DNA from: Nonomuraea helvata
GTDB lineage: Bacteria > Actinomycetota > Actinomycetes > Streptosporangiales > Streptosporangiaceae
NCBI RefSeq assembly: GCF_039535785.1
Contig: NZ_BAAAXV010000005.1
Span: 310,001-374,000 of the forward strand
Direction: 5' to 3'
Length of the DNA stretch: 64,000 nt
Below, piece after piece: positions 7,447 to 15,694 of this stretch. The first letter of the stretch is position 1, and each line of letters opens with the position of its first letter. The notes beneath the pieces were generated by a model that made no database searches, had not been told where the DNA came from, and saw only the letters and a program-made list of their open reading frames with translations. Position numbers and translations under genes: made by a program.

Positions 7447-7535
7447 GCGAACCGGTCGAACTCTGGTCTAGACTTCATCCGGTCGTCAGGGCGTAAGCGT
7501 ACCGGAGTCCCGGAGCGTATGCGCACTCGGCGAGG

Positions 7536-7612
7536 CGGGGCGTGGCGCAGCTTGGTAGCGCGCTTGCTTTGGGAGCAAGAAGTCGCAGGTTCAAATCCTG
7601 TCGCCCCGACCA
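7536..7612 (+). tRNA. tRNA-Pro (anticodon TGG)
   Basis: Acceptor CGGGGCG, D-arm GCGCAGCTTGGTAGCGC, anticodon arm CTTGC-TTTGGGA-GCAAG (anticodon TGG), T-arm GCAGG-TTCAAAT-CCTGT, acceptor CGCCCCG, discriminator A and encoded CCA ending at 7612. A strong hairpin follows. A degraded copy of its 3' end is found at 8538-8567. Confidence 0.97.
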
Positions 7613-7626
7613 GCGTGACCGGCGCG

Positions 7627-7656
7627 AAGCCCGCTCCCTTGATCGGGAGCGGGCTT
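7627..7656 (+). terminator. Terminator hairpin of tRNA-Pro
   Basis: AAGCCCGCTCCC (7627-7638) and GGGAGCGGGCTT (7645-7656) form a 12-bp perfect stem with loop TTGATC, 14 bp after the tRNA. It ends in TT only. Confidence 0.8.
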
Positions 7657-7708
7657 CTGCGTGACTGAGTTGCCTCAGACTTGCTCCATGCCCAGAACTT
7701 TATGAGTC

Positions 7709-8446
7709 TCAGCACACATGCCCTGTCATGGTCGTCGCCCAGCGCATACCGGCGACCATGTGCTCCAGATAGCCCGTGTCGCAGACCGTCACCACAATCT
7801 CTGCATAAGGCAGCTCGGCCAAGGAGCGGTCCTCCAACACCTCCCATACGCCATACTCCTCCAGATCGGCAGGGCCGTCCGGCCCCTCCAGCTCCCAGGG
7901 CTCGTTCGGATGCTCCAGCGCTGCGACCTCACTCAGTAGCGGGAGGTTCCGGTAGGGGCTGATGTCGTAAGAGGTGATGATTTCAGCGGCACGTTCTGAG
8001 AACTCCTCATCGTCGCCGGGCGTCGTGACGTAGTGGGAGATTCCGTCATAGCCGCGGCCGCCGCCCAGCTGGTACACGTCTTTCGCTTGACGCCTGGGCT
8101 CGAGCACGGTCTTGCCGTCTTCCGCGAGCAGGTATCCGTCTTCGGTGACCCGTATGTGCTTGCCGAGAATGAGTTCCCAAAGTTTTGAGAACTCGCCCTT
8201 CAGGCGCATGCCTGCCGTGATGCCCTTGCCCTCCTCCTCCGTGAAGGGGTATCGGTCTCCGTCCTCCTCATCGGCTTCGTTGTGCAGAAACCCCTTGTCC
8301 AGGTGAGCCCAGGCGTCCACCAGGAGGGACAGGGGAAAGACGATCTCCTCCGGCACGGACGGAGCGTCGGGGTTGATGATGTGCACCCTTCCGCGGAGGG
8401 TCGAGCCGTCGATCGAGTCGACGGACACGGTGAAGATACTTGTCAT
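7709..8446 (-). CDS. Hypothetical protein, acidic, unknown function
   Basis: 245 residues beginning MTSIFTVSVDSIDGSTLRGR. I do not recognise a family. It is strongly acidic (runs such as EADEEDGD and EFSERAAEI), has no signal peptide or membrane segment, and contains mixed alpha/beta predicted segments. Start ATG 8446 has AAGGGG eleven bases upstream. Its third-position GC is lower than in neighbouring genes. It is the only gene between tRNA-Pro and the duplicated tRNA-Pro 3' end at 8538, so it probably arrived by site-specific integration. An immunity or effector-partner role would be speculation. Confidence 0.65.
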   Translation of the reverse strand: MTSIFTVSVDSIDGSTLRGRVHIINPDAPSVPEEIVFPLSLLVDAWAHLDKGFLHNEADEEDGDRYPFTEEEGKGITAGMRLKGEFSKLWELILGKHIRVTEDGYLLAEDGKTVLEPRRQAKDVYQLGGGRGYDGISHYVTTPGDDEEFSERAAEIITSYDISPYRNLPLLSEVAALEHPNEPWELEGPDGPADLEEYGVWEVLEDRSLAELPYAEIVVTVCDTGYLEHMVAGMRWATTMTGHVC

Positions 8447-8537
8447 GCTGGGGCGCCCCTTCAGCCGGAAGCGGTGGTCACGCTTGATCAACAGTCAGTC
8501 CGGATAGTAGGGGCCCTTACTGACACTCGTTTCCGCG

Positions 8538-8567
8538 AAGCCGCAGGTTCAGTCCTGTCGCCCCGCC
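8538..8567 (+). repeat. Degenerate copy of the tRNA-Pro 3' end (attachment-site relic)
   Basis: The segment AAGCCGCAGGTTCAGTCCTG continues TCGCCCCGCC, matching the T-arm and acceptor of tRNA-Pro (7579-7612) except for a few substitutions and a one-base deletion. It is followed by a decayed form of the tRNA terminator (GCCCGG-CTCAA-CGGGC) and similar downstream bases. No upstream half of a tRNA is present, so it is a partial copy, as left when an element integrates into a tRNA 3' end. Confidence 0.7.
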
Positions 8568-8604
8568 CGGCTCAACGGGCCTTCTGAATGTCTGAACGCG
8601 GTCG

Positions 8605-9665
8605 TCACTGGTAGGCGGATGCCTCGAGGTCGTACAAGCGGGCGTACCGGCCCGCGAGGTCGATGAGCTCGGCGTGCGTGCCGCATTCGATGATCTGTCC
8701 GCCGTCGAGCACGACGATCAGGTCGGCCATCCGGATGGTGGCGAAGCGGGCCAGGAGCGGCGTGGGCCGCATGAACGCCCGTGACAGGGCGATCTTCTGC
8801 CATCGGCCGCCGGAGAGCTCGACGCCGTCTCCGAGGGCCTTGCCGAGCCGGGTCTGTTCGCCCTCCGGGAGGCGGGCGAAGACCTGGGCGGCGCCGCCCT
8901 TCTCGGCGGCCTGCTCGATGTCGTGGATCCTGGGCACGTCGCCCACGCCGACGGCCTCGCGGGCCAGGAAGGGTAAGCGGCTGAAGTCCTGGAAGGCCGA
9001 GGTCACGCGTTCCCGCCAGGCCGCGGCGTCCAGCTCGGTGAGGGGTGTCCCGTCCACGGTGACGGTCCCGCCGGTCGGCCGGTGGAATCCGCACAGCAGC
9101 TTGACCAGGGTCGTCTTCCCGCTGCCGTGGTCGCCGACCAGCGCCACCGTGGCCCCGGACGGGAGATGCTGGTCGATGCCGCGCAGCACGGGCGGGCCGC
9201 CGTACGAGAAGTCCACGCCGGACAGGGTGATGCCGTCGTGGAGCCGGTCGGGCGGGGCGAGCGTGCCGCTGGTACTCGCCGCGTACAGGTCGCGCAGCCC
9301 TGGCTCGACATGGAGATGACGAACATGGCGGAGACCGCGCCGATCGTCGCGGCGATCCGGCCGACCGACACCTCGCCGGAGGTGGCCACCGCCACGTACA
9401 CCACCGACGCGGTCGCCGCCCACCCGAGGAAGACCGACATCTCGCGTCGACGCAGGGCCGTCTTCGAGTCGATGACCCACGCGCTCGGCCAGCGGCCGGC
9501 TCGTCGAGCGGAGCACGTTGCCGGTGACCAGCAGCGCGCCGAGCAGTGCGAGTACCGTCCCCATGCCGCTCGCGGCGACGCCCTGCGCCAGCCGGCCAAG
9601 GACGAGGAAACCCAGCAGGCGGCGCTTGGGGGTGCGGGCACAGACCGGACCCTATCCACCAAGAT
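8605..9665 (-). pseudogene. Decayed ABC exporter (fused membrane-ATPase type)
   Basis: The C-terminal part retains ABC ATPase motifs: FSYGGPPVLRGID, Walker A GDHGSGKTTLVKLL, Q-loop AFQDFSRLPF and signature LSGGRWQKIALSRAF. Directly after RPTPLLA the sequence jumps to RFATIRMADLIVVLDGG. Walker B, the catalytic Glu, the D-loop and the start of the H-loop are therefore deleted (near 8745). Further upstream, membrane-like segments (MSVFLGWAATASVVYVAVA) are in a different frame from both the ATPase and the more N-terminal LALLGALLVTGNVL, implying at least two frameshifts. The N-terminus is missing. The product cannot be an active transporter. Confidence 0.82.
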
Positions 9666-9703
9666 CCAGCCGCGGCAGCCGCTTCAGGGTGTCCGCGGAG
9701 TCG

Positions 9704-11008
9704 TCAGCCGGTCAGTGTGAGGGGGTTGACCAGGTCGGCGTAGACCAGCAGGCCGGCCATGATGATCATGACGAACGCGATCGCGTACGTCAGCGGCAGC
9801 ACCTTCGCGATGTCAACATAACCCGGCTCCGGCCGTCGCATGATCTTCGCGTACGCCCGCTTGACGGCCTCCCACAGCCCGCCGGCGATGTGGCCGCCGT
9901 CGAGCGGCAGCAGCGGGATGAGGTTGAACATGCCGATCGCCAGGTTGAAGCCGGCCAGCAGGTTGACGAAGATGGCGATCTTCTTCTCGTTGGACAGGTC
10001 CGAGGCGAGGATCTCGCCGCCCATGCGGCCCGCGCCGACGACGCCGACCGGGCCCTCGGGGTCGCGCTTCTCGCCGGAGAAGGCCGCGTGCCAGACGCCG
10101 ACCATCTTCTGCGGCAGGTTGACGATCGAGCCCGCCACCCGGCCCGTCAGCTCGCCCATGTAGCCGAGCACCTGGCCGATGCTCTGCTTCTGCATGACCT
10201 CGGTGGGCAGGACGCCGAGGAAGCCGACATTCTTGTCGATCTTGTTCACGTCCTGGAGGTTGGGCCGGTCCTGGGCGATGAGCGTGACGTTGAGCGTCAT
10301 CGGCTTGCCGTCGCGGACGATGCCGACCGCGACGGGTCCGGCGCCGTGGGAGCGGATCAGGCGCGTGGCGTCGTCCCACGAGTTGATCTTCTGGCCGTCG
10401 AAGGAGACCATGCGGTCACCGGGCTTCATGCCCGCCTGGGCGGCCGGGGTGGGTTTGTCGGTGGGCTTGCACACGTTGCGCTGCTCGGACACCGGGATGA
10501 CACACGTGTTGGTCTTGGGCGACACGATCGGGGCCAAGGTGGGCAGGCCGATGCCGACCAGCAGGATGGTGAAGAAGATGAACGAGAGCACGAAGTTCAT
10601 CGCCGGGCCGCCGGACATGATGATGACCTTCTGCCACCATTTCTTCCGGTAGAAGACCCGGTCCTCGTCGCCGGGGCGGACCTCCTCCTGCGCGGCGTCG
10701 CGGGCCGACTCGATGAGGCCCTGGAACGGCCCCGTAGAGCTGCTCCTGAGCTTGCCGGGGTCGTCGCCGGGGCGGGGCGGCAGCATGCCGATCATGCGGA
10801 TGTAGCCGCCGAGCGGGATCCATTTGATGCCGTACTCGGTCTCGCCCTTCCGCCGCGACCAGGCCGTGGCGCCGAAGCCGACCATGTACTGGGTCACCTT
10901 CACGCCGAAGATCTTGGCGGGCACCAGGTGGCCGATCTCGTGCAAGGCGATGGAGAACATCAGTCCGAGCAGGAAGATGACGATCCCCACGAGATAGAGC
11001 CAGTTCAT
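9704..11008 (-). CDS. Site-2 intramembrane zinc metalloprotease (M50, RseP/Rip1 type)
   Basis: 434 residues. First membrane helix (residues ~3-27) ends in the zinc motif HEIGH within LMFSIALHEIGHLV; a second core motif LIPLLPLDGGH lies at about residue 370 in the last membrane region; a PDZ domain sits between (AAQAGMKPGDRMVSFDGQKI, ~200-270). This is regulated intramembrane proteolysis of anti-sigma factors or signal peptides in the plasma membrane. In most actinomycetes it stands between dxr and ispG; here the downstream neighbour is the decayed ABC exporter and the upstream one a phosphatase gene. ATG start at 11008. Confidence 0.93.
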   Translation of the reverse strand: MNWLYLVGIVIFLLGLMFSIALHEIGHLVPAKIFGVKVTQYMVGFGATAWSRRKGETEYGIKWIPLGGYIRMIGMLPPRPGDDPGKLRSSSTGPFQGLIESARDAAQEEVRPGDEDRVFYRKKWWQKVIIMSGGPAMNFVLSFIFFTILLVGIGLPTLAPIVSPKTNTCVIPVSEQRNVCKPTDKPTPAAQAGMKPGDRMVSFDGQKINSWDDATRLIRSHGAGPVAVGIVRDGKPMTLNVTLIAQDRPNLQDVNKIDKNVGFLGVLPTEVMQKQSIGQVLGYMGELTGRVAGSIVNLPQKMVGVWHAAFSGEKRDPEGPVGVVGAGRMGGEILASDLSNEKKIAIFVNLLAGFNLAIGMFNLIPLLPLDGGHIAGGLWEAVKRAYAKIMRRPEPGYVDIAKVLPLTYAIAFVMIIMAGLLVYADLVNPLTLTG

Positions 11009-11115
11009 CTATGCGCGCTCCGTAACCGACGACAGGGGCGGACGAAGGGTCCGACAGCCCCAGAGTAGTCGAACAGGCCGCCTGTCACGGCTCTGCGCCT
11101 TTTACAGCATCGAGC

Positions 11116-12231
11116 TCACGGACGCCAGATCAGCACGAGCGCGCAGTCGTCGCTGTGCCCCGAGGCCATCGCGTTCACCAGTGCCCTCGCGCCGTCGCGG
11201 AACCCGGAGGGCAGCAGCCGCTCCGCCTCCCCGAGCAGCCGGTCGAGCCCGGCGTCGATGTCGCGGCCCGGCTGCTCGATCAGCCCGTCGGTGAACAGCA
11301 GCAGCGCGTCGCCCTTGCGCAGGGTGCCGCTGTCGGGCTCGCAGTGCAGGTCGGGCACCACGCCGAGCACGACGCCCTTGGCCGAGGCGACCTGCCAGTT
11401 GCCGGTGCCCGCGTCGAACTTCACCACCGGCGGATGCCCGGCCGAGGTGATCGTGTAGTCGCCGGTCTCCAGGTCGAGGCGGAGATGGACCGCGGTCACG
11501 AACCCCTCGTCGCCCCGCTGCCGGTGCAGGTACGTGTTGCACGCGGGCAGGAAGTCGTCGACCGACCCCAGCAGCCCGCCGAACGTGCCCGACAGCAGCA
11601 GCGCCCTGGTGCCCGCGTCGACCCCCTTGCCGGACACGTCGACCAGCGCGATCTCGACGGAGTTGCCGTCACGCATGGAGACCAGGAAGTCGCCGCCGAA
11701 CGAGGACCCGCCGGCCTGCTTGAGCACCACCTTGGCGCCCCAGTCCTTGGGCATCGGGGGCAGCTCGCCCTGCCTCTTGAGCCGGTCGCGCAGCTCCAGC
11801 AGCATCGCGTCGCCGCGCAGTCCCTGAACGCCCAGCTTGCCCCTGGTGCGCGCCATCAGCACGGCGAGCACGGTGGTGAACCCGACCGTCACCGTGAGCC
11901 CCAGCCCGATGCGGCTCACGCCCAGCGTGATCGCGATGTAGCCGAGCGCTAGCCCGACCCCGACCAGCAGCTTGATCAGGCTGCGCAGCCGGAGCTGGAG
12001 CCCGCCGACCAGCGTGACCAGGATGAGCAGCGACGGCGAGAACCACTCGGTCGAGACCTTCGCCGCCAGGACCCCGATGACCAGCGCCAGCGTGGTCAGC
12101 GTGATGAGCAGGTTGCGGTCACGGGCCAACGGTCCGCGACGGACGAACCGCACAGCAGCCACCAGAAAGGGCACCCGCACCAGGACCGCACGGACCCGTG
12201 GCGGGATGAGCGGCGCCGGACGGGAACTCAT
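11116..12231 (-). CDS. Membrane-anchored SpoIIE/RsbU-type PP2C phosphatase
   Basis: About 371 residues. Four or five N-terminal membrane helices (LLITLTTLALVIGVLAA onward, residues ~38-120) precede a SpoIIE domain: GGDFLVSMRDGNSVEIALVD with the metal Asp pair in GGDF and DVSGKG, then VTAVHLRLDLETGDYTITSAGHPP, LLLFTDGLIE and a final SDDCALVLI Asp. RsbU-like enzymes dephosphorylate anti-anti-sigma factors. Start set at ATG 12231; a longer frame upstream lacks a better site. Divergent from the Eis-like gene. Confidence 0.88.
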   Translation of the reverse strand: MSSRPAPLIPPRVRAVLVRVPFLVAAVRFVRRGPLARDRNLLITLTTLALVIGVLAAKVSTEWFSPSLLILVTLVGGLQLRLRSLIKLLVGVGLALGYIAITLGVSRIGLGLTVTVGFTTVLAVLMARTRGKLGVQGLRGDAMLLELRDRLKRQGELPPMPKDWGAKVVLKQAGGSSFGGDFLVSMRDGNSVEIALVDVSGKGVDAGTRALLLSGTFGGLLGSVDDFLPACNTYLHRQRGDEGFVTAVHLRLDLETGDYTITSAGHPPVVKFDAGTGNWQVASAKGVVLGVVPDLHCEPDSGTLRKGDALLLFTDGLIEQPGRDIDAGLDRLLGEAERLLPSGFRDGARALVNAMASGHSDDCALVLIWRP

Positions 12232-12349
12232 GATGGCCCTGACTGTATCGGTCTGACCCGTGTTTGGGCAGCCCACTTGACCAATGCCTTGATCATTAAG
12301 CACGGATATTGGGTGGCTCTACCTCTTTGCCCGCTCCTACCGTGGACGA

Positions 12350-13579
12350 ATGACGTACCCGATCCGTCCGATTGACGAGTCCGAGTGGCCGGCGTACACG
12401 CGGGTTCTCGATGAGGGGTTCAACTCGAGGCCGCACCCGCAGCAGGCGGAGCGGTGGAAGGCCCAGACCGAGTTCGACCGCACTCTGGCGGCCTTCGACG
12501 GCGATCTGATCGCCGGGGTCGCCGCCCTCCAGAGCTTCACGATGACGGTCCCCGGAGGCCGGCTCCCCGTCGAGGGGGTGACGAGCGTCAGCGTGCTGCC
12601 CTCGCACCGCCGCCGCGGCGTCCTGTCCGCGCTGATGCGCAGGCAGCTCGCCGACATCCGTGAGCACGGCGAGAGCGTGGCCGCCCTGTACGCCTCCGAG
12701 TCCGGCATTTACGGCCGGTACGGCTACGGCCGCGCCTCCCAGAGCCTGTTCTTCCGCATCGACAAGACCCGCTCGGCATTCGTCGGGCACGCTCCTACGG
12801 ACCCGTCGCTCCGGATCAGGGTGGCCGTGCCCGCCGACGTACGCGCGGACCTGGAGAGGCTGTTCGCCTCCGTGGCGACCCGGCGGCCCGGACGCTACGA
12901 CCGCAACCCCCCGATCTGGGACGACGTCCTGGCCGACGAGGACGCCGACCAGCGCGGGGACGGGCCGCTGCGCTGTCTCCTCGCCGAGGACGACGGCGGC
13001 CTGCGTGGCTATGCGCTGTTCCGCGTCAAGGCGGGCTGGGACGCCGACGGCATCGCCTCCGGAGAGCTGAAGCTGACGGAGCTGGAGGCGACCGACCCGG
13101 CGGCCTACGCGCTGCTCTGGCGCGGCATCCTGGACCGCGACCTGGTCGCCAAGGTCGATTCGGGCGCCAGACCGGTGGACGACCCGCTGATCGCGCTCCT
13201 CGCCGACCAGCGCCAGCTCCGCGCGAGCGTGTTCGACGAGCTGTGGGTACGCCTCGTGGAGGTCGACAAGGCGCTGACCTCACGCGCCTACTCGGCGGCG
13301 GTGAACGTGGTGATCGAGGTCGAGGACGACGTGTGCCCATGGAACGCGAAGCGCTGGCGGCTCACCGCCGACCCGACGGGCGCCGAGTGCAAGCCGGTCG
13401 AGGACGAGCCTGACGTGACGCTGCCGGTGGCCGCGCTCGGCTCGGCGTACCTGGGCGCCGGCATGCTCACCGAGTCGCTGGAGGCCGGCCTGTTGCGCGA
13501 GCACTCCACCGGCTCGGTGCGCGCGCTGGCCACCGCGATGTCGTGGAGCCCGAAACCGTGGGCGGGTCTGGTGTTCTGA
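12350..13579 (+). CDS. Eis-like GNAT N-acetyltransferase
   Basis: 409 residues, the length of the Eis family. Tandem GNAT domains: the first has the acetyl-CoA site SVLPSHRRRGVLSALM (Q/RxxGxG/A-like), with ESGIYGRYGYGRAS nearby; a second degenerate GNAT region follows, and a C-terminal SCP2-like domain (residues ~300-409) ends AMSWSPKPWAGLVF, the Eis-type free C-terminus with an aromatic/hydrophobic tail used as catalytic carboxylate. Eis enzymes acetylate aminoglycosides and lysines as hexamers. The natural substrate here is unknown. It is followed 15 bp later by a small ORF. Confidence 0.87.
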   Translation: MTYPIRPIDESEWPAYTRVLDEGFNSRPHPQQAERWKAQTEFDRTLAAFDGDLIAGVAALQSFTMTVPGGRLPVEGVTSVSVLPSHRRRGVLSALMRRQLADIREHGESVAALYASESGIYGRYGYGRASQSLFFRIDKTRSAFVGHAPTDPSLRIRVAVPADVRADLERLFASVATRRPGRYDRNPPIWDDVLADEDADQRGDGPLRCLLAEDDGGLRGYALFRVKAGWDADGIASGELKLTELEATDPAAYALLWRGILDRDLVAKVDSGARPVDDPLIALLADQRQLRASVFDELWVRLVEVDKALTSRAYSAAVNVVIEVEDDVCPWNAKRWRLTADPTGAECKPVEDEPDVTLPVAALGSAYLGAGMLTESLEAGLLREHSTGSVRALATAMSWSPKPWAGLVF

Positions 13580-13594
13580 CGTAGAGTCGGACGC

Positions 13595-13741
13595 ATGGCC
13601 CTGCAAAGCCTGCCGATCACCGCGACCATCGCCATGCGTGCCCGCGACGTGTCCAGGCCGTCGAAGGAGCAGCAGGAGGCCGCCGACCGGCGGCCCCTGC
13701 GCGACGAGATGCCCAAACGCGACCCCAAGCGCAAGGGCTAG
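13595..13741 (+). CDS. Small basic hypothetical protein (48 residues)
   Basis: Begins MALQSLPITATIAMRARDVS and ends PKRDPKRKG, with a helical charged middle (KEQQEAADRRPLRDEM). I do not know a function. It begins 15 bp after the Eis-like gene, so it is likely co-transcribed, and its last four bases overlap the end of convergent rpiB. High third-position GC supports coding. Confidence 0.55.
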   Translation: MALQSLPITATIAMRARDVSRPSKEQQEAADRRPLRDEMPKRDPKRKG

Positions 13742-14205
13742 GGCAGCGAGGGCAGCTGGCCGATCGTCTCGTACGTGGTCAGCTGCGCGATGCGCCTGCT
13801 GTGCCGCTCGCTGCCGGAGAAGACCGTGGCCAGGAAGACCTCGACGAACCTGGTGGCCTCCTCGACGGAGTGCATGCGCGCGCCGACGCTGACCACGTTG
13901 GCGTTGTTGTGCTCGCGGGCCAGCCGGGCCGTCTCCTCGCTCCAGGCCAGGGCCGCGCGGATGCCGCGCACCTTGTTGGCGGCGATCTGCTCGCCGTTGC
14001 CCGAGCCTCCGATCACCACTCCCAGGCTCGCGGGGTCGCCCGCGACGCCCTCGGCCGCGCGCAGGACGAACGCCGGGTAGTCGTCCTCGGGGTCGTAGAC
14101 GAAAGGACCGCAGTCGGTCACCTCGTGACCGTGGTCCTTGAGCCAGGACACGAGGTGGTTCTTGAGCTCATAGCCGGCATGGTCGGCACCGATGTAGACA
14201 CGCAC
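13738..14205 (-). CDS. rpiB: Ribose-5-phosphate isomerase B
   Basis: 155 residues, start GTG 14205 (RVYIGADHAGYELKNHL). Interconverts ribose-5-P and ribulose-5-P in the pentose phosphate pathway. RpiB/LacAB motifs are GADHAG, DCGPF, VVIGGSGNGEQIAANKV, and the substrate-phosphate region REHNNANVVSVGARM. It is the mycobacterial-type active site, where GSGNGEQ has Glu in place of the E. coli active-site Cys. The stop overlaps the convergent small ORF by four bases. Confidence 0.93.
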   Translation of the reverse strand: MRVYIGADHAGYELKNHLVSWLKDHGHEVTDCGPFVYDPEDDYPAFVLRAAEGVAGDPASLGVVIGGSGNGEQIAANKVRGIRAALAWSEETARLAREHNNANVVSVGARMHSVEEATRFVEVFLATVFSGSERHSRRIAQLTTYETIGQLPSLP

Positions 14206-14296
14206 CCGCCCAGTCTTCCACAGGCGCCGCCGATGGTACTCGCTGACTAGAGTAAGGACCCCTAGCGTTGTCCACTCCTTACGAAAGTAGAGACCC

Positions 14297-14782
14297 ATGC
14301 GTGAGATCCGCGTCATCGGCGATCCGGTCCTGCGCACGCCCGCCGACCCGGTGACGGACTTCGACCGCGAGCTGCGCCGGCTGATCGACGAGATGTTCCA
14401 GGCCATGTACGCGGTCAACGGCGTGGGCCTGGCCGGCCCGCAGATCGGCGTGTCGCGGCGGCTGTTCGTGTACGACATCGCCGGCCGCAAGGGCCACGTG
14501 ATCAACCCGGTGCTGACCGTCGACGACGACGAAGAGGTGCTGGACGAGGAGGGCTGCCTGTCCGTGCCCGACCGCCAGACGCGCCAGCCGATCTACGCCT
14601 CGGTCGGGCGCGCCGCGGGCGTGACCGTCGAGGGCATCGACAGGCTCCAGCGCCCGGTACGGATCAAGGCCCGCGGCTCGCTGGCACGCTGCTTCCAGCA
14701 CGAGACCGAGCACCTGGACGGCAAGCTCTACGTCGATCGCCTGCCGCGAAACGAAGCGCGCAAGATCATGCTCAGAGCTTAG
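14297..14782 (+). CDS. def: Peptide deformylase
   Basis: 161 residues. Removes the N-formyl group from nascent proteins. All three motifs are present: GVGLAGPQIG (usual GLAAPQ with Gly for Ala), EGCLSVP (metal Cys), and QHETEHLDG (metal His pair and catalytic Glu). ATG at 14297; a TAGAGT -10-like box occurs in the upstream 90-bp spacer from divergent rpiB. An SDR gene follows nine bases later. Confidence 0.95.
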   Translation: MREIRVIGDPVLRTPADPVTDFDRELRRLIDEMFQAMYAVNGVGLAGPQIGVSRRLFVYDIAGRKGHVINPVLTVDDDEEVLDEEGCLSVPDRQTRQPIYASVGRAAGVTVEGIDRLQRPVRIKARGSLARCFQHETEHLDGKLYVDRLPRNEARKIMLRA

Positions 14783-14791
14783 GTTGGGCGG

Positions 14792-15523
14792 ATGAGCATA
14801 CTTTCCGGCAAGGGCGCATTGGTCACAGGGGGATCCAGAGGTATCGGCAGGGCCATCGTGGAGCGGCTGACCGCCGAGGGAGCAGAGGTGGTCTTCTGCT
14901 ACGAGCGCTCGGCGGAGGCCGCCGAGCAGGTCGCCAAGGAGACGGGCGCGCACGCCGTACAGGCGGATCTGGGCAGCAAGGAGGACCTGGCGCGGCTGTT
15001 CGGCGAGGCCGAGTCGCGACTGCCCGGCCTCGACATCCTGGTCAACAACGCCGCCGCCGTGCTCGGGCAGAAACTCATGGCGGAGGTCACGGACGAGGAG
15101 TACGAGCGGGTGTTCGCGGTCAACACCCGGTCGGTCTACCTCGCCATGCAGTGGGCCGCGCGGGTGATGCGCGACGGCGGGCGCATCGTCAACATCTCCA
15201 CGCTCAACACCCAGGTGCCCGCGCCTGCCCTGACGCTCTACTGCGGGAGCAAGGGGGCCGTCGAGCAGTTCACCAAGGTGGCGGCGCGGGAGCTGGGCGT
15301 GCGGGGGATCACCGTCAACACGATCTCGTCCGGCGCCACCGACACCGACCTGCTGCGGGGCACCAATCCGCCGGAGGCGCTGACGCAGACCGCGGCGCTC
15401 ACGGCGCTGCAGCGGCTCGGGCAGCCCGACGACATCGCGGCCGTGGTCGCCTTCCTGACCGGGCCCGACTCGCGCTGGATCACCGGCCAGAACCTGACCG
15501 CCAGCGGCGGCCTCCTCGTCTGA
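14792..15523 (+). CDS. Short-chain dehydrogenase/reductase
   Basis: 243 residues, classical SDR. NAD(P) motif TGGSRGIGRA at residues ~12-21; NNAA at ~85; catalytic Ser-Tyr-Lys in NISTLNT...LYCGSKGAVEQF; the C-terminal GPDSRWITGQNLTASGGL is the usual FabG-like ending. Arg in TGGSR suggests NADP preference. Substrate unknown. It follows def by nine bases and is followed by a hairpin terminator. Confidence 0.9.
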   Translation: MSILSGKGALVTGGSRGIGRAIVERLTAEGAEVVFCYERSAEAAEQVAKETGAHAVQADLGSKEDLARLFGEAESRLPGLDILVNNAAAVLGQKLMAEVTDEEYERVFAVNTRSVYLAMQWAARVMRDGGRIVNISTLNTQVPAPALTLYCGSKGAVEQFTKVAARELGVRGITVNTISSGATDTDLLRGTNPPEALTQTAALTALQRLGQPDDIAAVVAFLTGPDSRWITGQNLTASGGLLV

Positions 15524-15531
15524 CCGTCCCC

Positions 15532-15559
15532 GGGCGCGCCGCGTACCTCCGGCGCGCCC
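15532..15559 (+). terminator. Terminator hairpin after the SDR gene
   Basis: GGGCGCGCCG (15532-15541) pairs with CGGCGCGCCC (15550-15559), 10 bp, 8-nt loop, nine bases after the SDR stop. No clear U-tract. Confidence 0.6.
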
Positions 15560-15694
15560 TCGGCGCCCTGCCCTGTCACCGTGCTGCACCGAATCCGGCT
15601 CGTGGCCGGGCCCCATCGGACGCGAGCACACGGCGGCGCGTGGCTTTGCGCACCCCAGCGGACGACGTGTGGCGAGGGTTGCAGACAGCGGTGG

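Noticed and set aside
7432-7668. Frame across both tRNA genes
   Set aside because: It reads through two complete tRNAs and has no protein motif.
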